Source: Balneolia bacterium
GTDB lineage: Bacteria; Bacteroidota; Rhodothermia; Balneolales; Cyclonatronaceae
DNA length: 7,999 nucleotides
Assembly (NCBI GenBank): GCA_003567135.1
Contig: PXAI01000218.1
Span: forward strand, 1-7,999
Direction: 5' to 3'
The notes below the pieces were generated by a model. That model was not told the DNA's origin, did no database searches, and saw nothing but the letters and a program-made list of their open reading frames with translations. Below, piece by piece: positions 1-4,245 of this stretch. Numbering within the stretch: the first letter of the stretch is position 1; every line of letters begins with the position of its first letter. A program made the position numbers and the translations under genes.

Positions 1-288
1 AAGAACGTTTAAAAAAGGTAATAACTATCTACAGGCTATTGCTTGAAATGAAATTTGTGAGAATACTACAAAAATCAAATTGAGATAATTATTAACTAGC
101 ACCTCAAAATAAAAACCTGCCATCAATTCTGATCTAAATAGTTTCATAAAAATAAGGGAATGACCAATTTGATGTAGAAAATCAAACATCTGTCAGTGTA
201 GAAGAAATAAAGGAATGAAAACCATTAGAATAGACGATGCGCTTGAAACGCGTTGTTATGAAACCGGTTCTGCTTCTTGAATTAAAAT
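1..288. other. AT-rich stretch without a recognisable gene
   Basis: No convincing coding region or RNA gene is visible in this AT-rich stretch on either strand. It holds a weak inverted repeat (TTTGAT/ATCAAA around 169-187), an imperfect direct repeat (AAATAAGGGAATGA near 150 and AAATAAAGGAATGA near 205), and at 239-260, read on the minus strand, a motif resembling one arm of the palindrome at 983-1073. It is the downstream flank of the antitoxin gene and may be a degraded cassette or mobile-DNA boundary. Confidence 0.5.
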
Positions 289-624
289 TTAAGCCGGGAT
301 GGCAAGTTTACGATATAAGATTTTTATTTGTCGAAGTGAAAGCGATCGTTTACCAGAGAGAATTTCACTTGCTCTGGATTTCGAACCTAAAAGTTGTGCC
401 AAATCTTTTTGTTCCATTCCAAGCTGATCCATTCTAAACTTAATTGCTTCAACTGGTTTTGGCGCATCAATTGGGAAATGTTTTTTTTGATATTCATCTA
501 TCAAAATGCCCAAAATTTCCAATTCATCGCCTTCATTCGTGCCTGGCTTGGCATCAAAGATTTCTTCGATACGATCCAATGCTTTTTGATAATAGTTTTC
601 GGTATGTATGGGTTGAATCTGCAT
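289..624 (-). CDS. higA: HigA-type antitoxin, XRE-family HTH protein
   Basis: A 111-residue DNA-binding antitoxin of the HigA type (helix-turn-helix antitoxins paired with HigB mRNA interferases). Residues 1-55 form an acidic N-terminal part (with GDELEILGILIDEYQ at about 32-46), and residues 58-110 form the HTH: VEAIKFRMDQLG, then QKDLAQLLGSKSRASEILSGKR carrying the recognition helix. In this family the antitoxin neutralises the toxin and represses the shared promoter. The ATG at 624 follows the toxin stop by 15 bases, the toxin-first order usual for higBA. No clear Shine-Dalgarno is seen, so translation may depend on the upstream cistron. Oddity: the partner toxin has an early stop codon, so this may be an orphan antitoxin able to neutralise related toxins; that last point is inference. 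The gene is intact and of normal length. Confidence 0.85.
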   Translation of the reverse strand: MQIQPIHTENYYQKALDRIEEIFDAKPGTNEGDELEILGILIDEYQKKHFPIDAPKPVEAIKFRMDQLGMEQKDLAQLLGSKSRASEILSGKRSLSLRQIKILYRKLAIPA

Positions 625-639
625 AATTATGGTTCTACT

Positions 640-933
640 TTAAATTGTCATTGCATCAACTTTGTCGTACTCAGCATGGGTTCCTACAAAACGGATGAAA
701 ACCTGCCCGTAGTCATAATTAATTTTGACTATTAAGCGATAGGTATTACCCTTAATGTTGAAAACCACTCGATTATCAGGAAGAATGTTTGCATGCGGAT
801 ATTGCTTCTTTATGTCAGAGGTTGATTCCCATCGAGAATTTTCCGCTTCAGAAAACCATGCTTTTAAATCATCCTCAGAACCTGAGTGGTTATTCCAAAA
901 TTCACGTAATTTTCTTCATGCAATAACTCGCAT
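640..933 (-). pseudogene. higB: HigB-type mRNA interferase toxin interrupted by an in-frame TGA
   Basis: Reading the minus strand from the ATG at 933 gives MRVIA, then TGA (916-918), then RKLREFW and an open frame to the TAA at 640-642, 97 codons in all. The product resembles the RelE-fold HigB toxins: REFW near residues 10-13, DIKKQYPHANIL (40-51), NRVVFNIKGNTYRLIVKINYDYG (54-76) and RFVGTHAEYDKVDA (81-94). Family members usually carry a lysine or arginine at codon 6, so one C-to-T change (CGA to TGA) explains the stop. No ATG, GTG or TTG follows in frame until a GTG near codon 56, so internal restart would lose about half the protein. The rest of the frame shows no further damage, so the lesion is recent or a sequencing error. 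The antitoxin gene begins 15 bases downstream. Confidence 0.82.
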
Positions 934-982
934 AAATGAATATAAGTAATTCCACTTTTGGGAATAAATGGGAAGGTAGGTT
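934..982 (-). promoter_or_regulatory. Putative promoter/operator of the higBA module
   Basis: Short AT-rich spacer upstream of the toxin start, bounded on its far side by the attC-like palindrome. It holds an inverted repeat ATTCC-N7-GGAAT (949-953 and 961-965), a size that suits an HTH antitoxin dimer, and a TATATT box close to the start codon. HigA-type antitoxins usually bind palindromes in their own promoter; assignment to this repeat is inference. Confidence 0.3.
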
Positions 983-1073
983 ACATAACAGTTTGGCGTT
1001 TCTGCTGCGTGGCGACCATGCATAAATATAAGAAACAAATGCTTACCCGTCTGCAGGAAATGCTTTGTTAACG
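983..1073 (-). repeat. attC-like imperfect palindrome between two toxin-antitoxin modules
   Basis: Outer arms TAAC (986-989) and GTTA (1067-1070) pair. After short unpaired spacers (6 and 3 bases), GCGTTTCTGC (996-1005) pairs with GCAGGAAATGC (1053-1063), giving ten pairs including one G-T wobble and one extrahelical base, with a 47-base central loop. This is the layout of an integron attC site: R''-L''-loop-L'-R' with an extra base in the L'' arm. On the minus strand it starts with CGTTAAC, which includes the stop codon of the upstream toxin gene, and ends with GTTATGT, close to the GTTRRRY core. No integrase gene is in view and the first arm fits the consensus RYYYAAC only at its last five bases. 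Alternatives are a transcription terminator remnant or a chance palindrome. Confidence 0.4.
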
Positions 1074-1373
1074 CAACCCCGCACTTGATTTAGGAGGGTC
1101 TTGTCGAACATGCCACACAGTTTGTATATAGATTATATTCTCTTCTTTACGTATCCGATAGATTATCCGATAGTTTCCAATTATTAGTTCGCGCAAATTA
1201 GGTTCATTATACTCAGGTACAATGCGACCTGATTCCGGTTGTTCAATAAGCTGATCTGTTTTTTCAATTAGCTTTAGTGCCCATTTTTCAGCGGTCACAA
1301 CATCATCCTGAGCAATATAATCGACAAACTTGTTTAGCTTGTGCAATGACTGATTGGTCCAGACTATTTCCAC
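1068..1373 (-). CDS. RelE/ParE-family toxin
   Basis: A 101-residue protein of the RelE/ParE superfamily. Visible hallmarks are the N-terminal strand EIVWTNQSLHKLNKFVDYIA (2-21), the helix TAEKWALKLIEKTDQLIEQPESGR (27-50), and the core LRELIIGNYRIIYRIRKEENIIYIQTVWHVRQDP (60-93), matching the family pattern R-x-L-x-(3)-YRI(I/V)Y. ParE members poison DNA gyrase and RelE members cleave mRNA at the ribosome; the sequence alone does not decide, although the sequence style is nearer ParE. The start is a GTG inside the antitoxin gene, giving a 10-base overlap and translational coupling. Length is normal and no lesion is seen. The stop codon TAA is embedded in the first arm of the attC-like palindrome. 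Confidence 0.85.
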   Translation of the reverse strand: MEIVWTNQSLHKLNKFVDYIAQDDVVTAEKWALKLIEKTDQLIEQPESGRIVPEYNEPNLRELIIGNYRIIYRIRKEENIIYIQTVWHVRQDPPKSSAGLR

Positions 1374-1657
1374 TTGGCCAGGTTTTCTTTAATTCGCTTT
1401 TTGGCTTCTTCATGGGAAACGACTTCACCTCTCGCAATTTGGCGTTCCGCTTTAATCAGCTCTTCCATCAAGTCGATTTTATCGACCATACGTTGATACT
1501 CAGATACATCTACCAAAACAGCCGCACTTTTCCCGTGCTGCGTCAAAACAATGGATCGTTTTTGTTTTTTGATGCGGTCAATGAAATCCGCAGCATGTTT
1601 CCGGAACTCTGAAAGCGGCTGAATATCCTGATCTATTTCAATTCGTGCTGTTGCCAT
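1364..1657 (-). CDS. Phd/YefM-family antitoxin
   Basis: A 97-residue antitoxin of the Phd/YefM family. The N-terminal DNA-binding and dimerisation domain covers about residues 8-60, with LSEFRKHAADFIDRIKK (15-31), IVLTQHGKSAAVLV (36-49) and the family-typical SEYQRM (52-57). A charged C-terminal helix region (about 61-95) is the part that usually wraps and neutralises the toxin. It is the promoter-proximal gene and overlaps the toxin by 10 bases, the antitoxin-first order of Phd-type modules. Antitoxins of this family repress their own operon, more strongly in complex with the toxin. Tandem 11-base repeats just upstream are likely operators. Confidence 0.88.
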   Translation of the reverse strand: MATARIEIDQDIQPLSEFRKHAADFIDRIKKQKRSIVLTQHGKSAAVLVDVSEYQRMVDKIDLMEELIKAERQIARGEVVSHEEAKKRIKENLAKWK

Positions 1658-1832
1658 AATGGTATTGAGAATGGTAAGATTTTTCTTTAAACGTACTTTA
1701 AATGTACAAATTTAATACGTAATAAAGTAACAGAAAAAATTAACAAGCAGTATTGGAGAGGGGTGCGTTAACTCTCTGTTAAGGGTTAATAACCGCCAAT
1801 CGCTTTCACTTGAATTCACAAAGTTAGCAATT
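1658..1832. other. AT-rich intergenic spacer upstream of the phd/parE-type operon
   Basis: The 175 bases between the antitoxin start and the end of the unknown membrane protein gene contain the operator repeats listed separately at 1686-1721. They also hold a cluster of GTTAA motifs at about 1767-1794, including the palindrome GGTTA-A-TAACC at 1784-1794. TGCGTTAAC at 1764-1772 is an inverted copy of GTTAACGCA at 1067-1075, so the toxin-antitoxin module is bracketed by matching 9-base inverted sequences. No gene is seen. Confidence 0.45.
1686..1721 (-). promoter_or_regulatory. Tandem 11-base repeats, probable antitoxin operator
   Basis: On the plus strand TTTAAACGTAC (1686-1696) is directly followed by TTTAAATGTAC (1697-1707), and after three bases by the related TTTAATACGTA (1711-1721). 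The period is about one helical turn, so repressor dimers could stack on one face. The repeats begin 28 bases upstream of the antitoxin start, where the promoter must lie. Phd/YefM antitoxins bind repeated short palindromes in their own promoters; the assignment here is by position and pattern. Confidence 0.5.
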
Positions 1833-2360
1833 TCACTTTGCCTGATAGCTCATTGCTATTACGGTTGGCTGAAACTGATTTTTCAGGCTCGATAAATCTT
1901 TAATTGTCCGGGTTGCCTTGCGAAGCAGACGGATGAACTCCATGAAAATTAAAGTCACAAAGTTTTGCTTAATGAGGTAAATCAATGCAAAAGCATAAAC
2001 ATCACTCTCTATAATAGTAAGTCGTTCTTTAGTTTCCTGATTAAACTGGCCAAGTCTGTTGTGGTATAATTCGTGAACAGGCTTAGAGTCCGTAACGGGT
2101 GGAGCAAAAAAGAGGGTGATTAAAAACCTTGAAAAGGAAAGCTCACCTGCGCTGTAAATCATTCTGCTAATTCGCTCTTCCATAGCAGTATAAACTTCGT
2201 CATCGAACGATAAAGCGCCCTTATCAGCAAGGTCAAACAGTAGGTTTCTGTATTTAAACAGCTGTGATTTATATACTTCAAGAAAAGTGCTTCGCAACGT
2301 GTAAGTCCACACCAGGTGAGTTATACAAATAAGAACACATAAAATGTAGAATGTGATCAT
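1833..2360 (-). CDS. Unknown small membrane protein in the sigma-factor operon
   Basis: A 175-residue protein that I do not recognise. Residues 2-20 form a strongly hydrophobic N-terminal segment, a membrane anchor or uncleaved signal. A charged middle region (about 24-75) looks helical, with YKSQLFKYRNLLFDLADKGAL. A shorter hydrophobic stretch (about 79-90, FSRFLITLFFAPP) and a longer one (about 122-147, YAFALIYLIKQNFVTLIFMEFI) follow, then a basic tail. It lies 23 bases downstream of the TPR membrane protein on the same strand, with TGGAG (2371-2375 on the minus strand) about 10 bases before the ATG, so it is probably co-transcribed with it. A role as an accessory part of the same membrane signalling unit is inference from position only. 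It is more AT-rich than the gene before it. Confidence 0.7.
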   Translation of the reverse strand: MITFYILCVLICITHLVWTYTLRSTFLEVYKSQLFKYRNLLFDLADKGALSFDDEVYTAMEERISRMIYSAGELSFSRFLITLFFAPPVTDSKPVHELYHNRLGQFNQETKERLTIIESDVYAFALIYLIKQNFVTLIFMEFIRLLRKATRTIKDLSSLKNQFQPTVIAMSYQAK

Positions 2361-2383
2361 CGCTTACTTACTCCAAAAATCAA

Positions 2384-3253
2384 TCAAGGCATAGCCCCGG
2401 GCACAATATAAGGCTCGATGGTTCGGATTAGCTCCAATGCCTCCTGATGATAAATGCCGTCGTACTCAACTACGATGTAAAGTGTTTGAAGCCCCTGCTC
2501 GAGGTTGCCTTTATGCAGTTTGGAGTTGGCGAGAAGCCAGGTGGTTTTCTCATTGAAGTCACGGTCGCCGTTTGCCTTTGACAGGGCCTGCTCGAAAGCG
2601 CCGGCTGCTTCATCATACTTTTCGTCGTTGAAATAGATGATTCCGGAATTGAGATAAGCCATGAAAATCCGGTCGTCTTCAGGGAAATCACGAATCAGAT
2701 CCTGATAGATAGTTAGAGCCTCATCAAATTCTCCGGTAAAGGCGGCGAGCAGACTTTCATCAAAACGCAGGGTGAAGGGATCGTCGGTGGCTTCATCGCG
2801 GAAAGCCTCAATAGATTCGAAATAGAGCACATCAACTGAAGCAACTAAAGGAGAGTTTTCAGGCGAAAGGGCAAACATATCCTCAGCGCCACCCGGACTG
2901 CTCACTTTCAGCAGGTTCAGCCCGATTACCAGCGCGAGAACGGCCGCTGCTGCAACAATCCATGCCCCGTACTGACCTCCGAAAAGTCGGGTAATTTTGG
3001 CGTCGCCTTTATCAGTCTCATTCCCGCTTTCTGCATTGCTGTCTCCCGATTCCGAAGTATTCCCTGCACTCCCGGATTCGTACATTTTCTTCAGAGCTGA
3101 GTTTAGCTTCAGATGCTCATAATACTGCGGATTTTCCACCATAAGCTCCCAGAGCCGGTCCTCGTCTTCGGGGCTGATGGTGCCGTTTACATACTCTCTG
3201 ATGAGCTTTTCGGCTTTGATGTCGGATTCTCTATGTTTGTCGTCGTTGCTCAT
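2384..3253 (-). CDS. Single-pass membrane protein with TPR-like repeats, probable anti-sigma partner
   Basis: A 289-residue protein with three parts. Residues 1-60 are charged and probably cytosolic (EKLIREYVNGTISPEDEDRL, then LMVENPQYYEHLKLNSALKK), similar in style to the sigma-binding ends of Bacteroidota anti-sigma proteins (leave-few-residues pattern of a short helix, GxxSPEDE, and a second helix). A Ser/Gly/Glu-rich linker (61-86) follows. One membrane helix spans about 97-116 (AWIVAAAAVLALVIGLNLL). Residues about 140-285 are probably periplasmic and carry two or three TPR-like units: LLAAFTGEFDEALTIYQDLI (168-187), AYLNSGIIYFNDEKYDEAAG (199-218) and LLANSKLHKGNLEQGLQTLY (240-259). No HxxxCxxC zinc anti-sigma motif is present. 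Position downstream of an ECF sigma gene supports an anti-sigma role, and the TPR part would sense a partner or an envelope signal; both are inferred. Start ATG overlaps the short upstream ORF by four bases. Confidence 0.72.
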   Translation of the reverse strand: MSNDDKHRESDIKAEKLIREYVNGTISPEDEDRLWELMVENPQYYEHLKLNSALKKMYESGSAGNTSESGDSNAESGNETDKGDAKITRLFGGQYGAWIVAAAAVLALVIGLNLLKVSSPGGAEDMFALSPENSPLVASVDVLYFESIEAFRDEATDDPFTLRFDESLLAAFTGEFDEALTIYQDLIRDFPEDDRIFMAYLNSGIIYFNDEKYDEAAGAFEQALSKANGDRDFNEKTTWLLANSKLHKGNLEQGLQTLYIVVEYDGIYHQEALELIRTIEPYIVPGAMP

Positions 3254-3348
3254 TTTTTACTGATTCTGGCGATAAGAAATGGTTTCACAGCTGCGTCAGC
3301 CGGGAATTTACCGGCCGTGTTTTCGAATATATCCTGGATATCGTGCAT
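3250..3348 (-). CDS. Short ORF translationally coupled to the TPR membrane protein
   Basis: A 32-residue ORF starting MHDIQDIFENTAGKF and ending with a basic tail (residues 24-32, FLIARISKK). Its TGA overlaps the ATG of the next gene in an ATGA arrangement, a typical sign of translational coupling. The same frame stays open back to an ATG at 3429, one base after the sigma-factor stop, which would give 59 residues. The extra 27 codons run through homopolymers and a palindrome, so I prefer the shorter form. The PFLIARI-like stretch resembles the juxtamembrane part of small Bacteroidota sigma-linked proteins (PPFFYTR-type), so it could be a remnant or a minimal anti-sigma peptide; this is speculative. 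It could also be a leader ORF only. No membrane helix is seen. Confidence 0.4.
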   Translation of the reverse strand: MHDIQDIFENTAGKFPADAAVKPFLIARISKK

Positions 3349-3363
3349 ATGTGATTGATTAGC

Positions 3364-3384
3364 TTCGGTACTAAGAGTACCGAA
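3364..3384. promoter_or_regulatory. Perfect 9-bp inverted repeat in the sigma/membrane-protein gap
   Basis: TTCGGTACT, a 3-base centre, then AGTACCGAA form a perfect dyad. It lies 46 bases after the sigma-gene stop and 15 bases before the short ORF start. No U-tract follows on the minus strand, so it is not a simple intrinsic terminator. A T7/A8 tract (3402-3417) flanks it upstream. It could be an operator, an RNA hairpin reducing read-through or stabilising the downstream mRNA, or part of an internal promoter. Confidence 0.5.
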
Positions 3385-3430
3385 ACCCGAAAACCTTACA
3401 CTTTTTTTTGAAAAAAATGATATCGCCATT

Positions 3431-3979
3431 TTAAACCGGGCTTTTCATGCCGTTTATGCATTCCAGAAGCTTCTGGCCTATACGGTGTTTTCGGGTCCAT
3501 ACATTGCCGGTACTGGTACCAAACTCTTCAGCAACATCTTCGGCTTTTGCGTCGGGATTGGTAAGTATAAACTCAATGAAAGACCTCGAAGCGTCGTTCA
3601 GTTTGGTGATGCACTTCCTCAGAAATCCAACGGTATCCTCATCCACCAGCTCGTGTGGATTGCTTACAGGGTCCTTGGCTCTGTAGTCCAGCACTTCATC
3701 CGATACCTTATTCTTGTTTGCGTGATAAATTCTGAAGTACTCATTCCGCGCCGAAGTAAGGATATATCCGCCGGGATTATCTGTAGTGAAGCGATTCTCA
3801 CGAATTTTTTCCACAACCATAGCCAGGGTTTCGTGCACGGAGTCCTGTGCATCATCATAACTTGCACCAAACCGGGCGCGCAAGTAACCGATAAGCACCT
3901 CTCTGGCTTTTTCAGACCACCTGTTTATTTCCTGGGGGTTATTTTTTTTGATGGCTTCTACCAGCGAATCGATCTCCAC
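3431..3979 (-). CDS. ECF-type RNA polymerase sigma factor
   Basis: A 182-residue sigma-70 family protein of extracytoplasmic-function size. Region 2 covers about residues 25-90: ARFGASYDDAQDSVHETLAM (35-54) corresponds to the core-binding DAEDVxQE-type helix, and NPGGYILTSARNEYFRIY (68-85) to the -10 recognition helix. Region 4 covers about 115-175, with LNDASRSFIEFILTN and the HTH AEDVAEEFGTSTGNVWTRKHR (146-166). Region 3 is absent, as expected for this group. The start is a GTG with an in-frame TAA two codons before it, so no longer form is possible; no Shine-Dalgarno is visible. It heads a minus-strand operon with a membrane protein that is probably its regulator. The regulon cannot be read from the window. 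Region 2.2 departs from the usual acidic consensus (DDAQD in place of DAEDV). Confidence 0.85.
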   Translation of the reverse strand: MEIDSLVEAIKKNNPQEINRWSEKAREVLIGYLRARFGASYDDAQDSVHETLAMVVEKIRENRFTTDNPGGYILTSARNEYFRIYHANKNKVSDEVLDYRAKDPVSNPHELVDEDTVGFLRKCITKLNDASRSFIEFILTNPDAKAEDVAEEFGTSTGNVWTRKHRIGQKLLECINGMKSPV

Positions 3980-4245
3980 GGCTTAAACGGGGTTAAATGA
4001 ATGGTTAACAGCCTGATGAAATCTATTTGAATTCTGCGTAAATCACAACAACACAGCCATGGTTACCTGTGGAGGATTCTTAAGGGTAACACTGTTTTTT
4101 CAGGGTGATGAAAAACATCCGTTCAGTTACGGTCCGCCCCGGTCGATTACCGGCTTCCGGCTTTTCAATTAACCCTGAAATTTTGGTACATTGTGGTTTT
4201 GGCAATCATCCCGGATGGAACCGGCTAAGTAACTGAAATTTTTGC
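3980..4245. promoter_or_regulatory. Divergent intergenic region between the sigma operon and dnaX
   Basis: The 266-base gap must hold promoters for both directions. Features visible: direct repeats GGTTAA (3991-3996 and 4003-4008) near the sigma start; an inverted repeat GTTACC (4062-4067) and GGTAAC (4085-4090); further GTTAC/ATTAC motifs at about 4126 and 4146; a tandem CCGGCTT (4150-4163); and the repeat CTGAAATTTT at 4175-4184 and 4233-4242. TACATT (4187-4192) could be the -10 box for dnaX. No gene is seen. Sigma autoregulation through these motifs is possible but unproven. Confidence 0.4.

Noticed and set aside
1..288. CRISPR array or tRNA in the left flank
   Set aside because: No regularly spaced repeat and no cloverleaf-like arms are visible.
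394..735. Plus-strand ORF across the antitoxin and the toxin end
   Set aside because: Antisense to a recognisable HTH antitoxin; residue composition is unlike a real protein and no start context is seen.
916..918. Selenocysteine or recoded TGA in the toxin
   Set aside because: The position is normally Lys or Arg, no selenocysteine-insertion hairpin is evident, and other genes in the window use TGA as a normal stop.
755..949. Plus-strand ORF opposite the toxin
   Set aside because: It is the antisense shadow of the HigB-type frame, which has a clear family pattern on the minus strand.
1819..1840. CAAAGT/ACTTTG hairpin at the end of the 175-residue gene as a terminator
   Set aside because: Only six pairs with a ten-base loop, overlapping the stop codon and with no U-tract in the minus-strand direction.
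3485..4000. 171-codon plus-strand ORF
   Set aside because: Antisense to the ECF sigma factor, whose region 2 and region 4 are recognisable.
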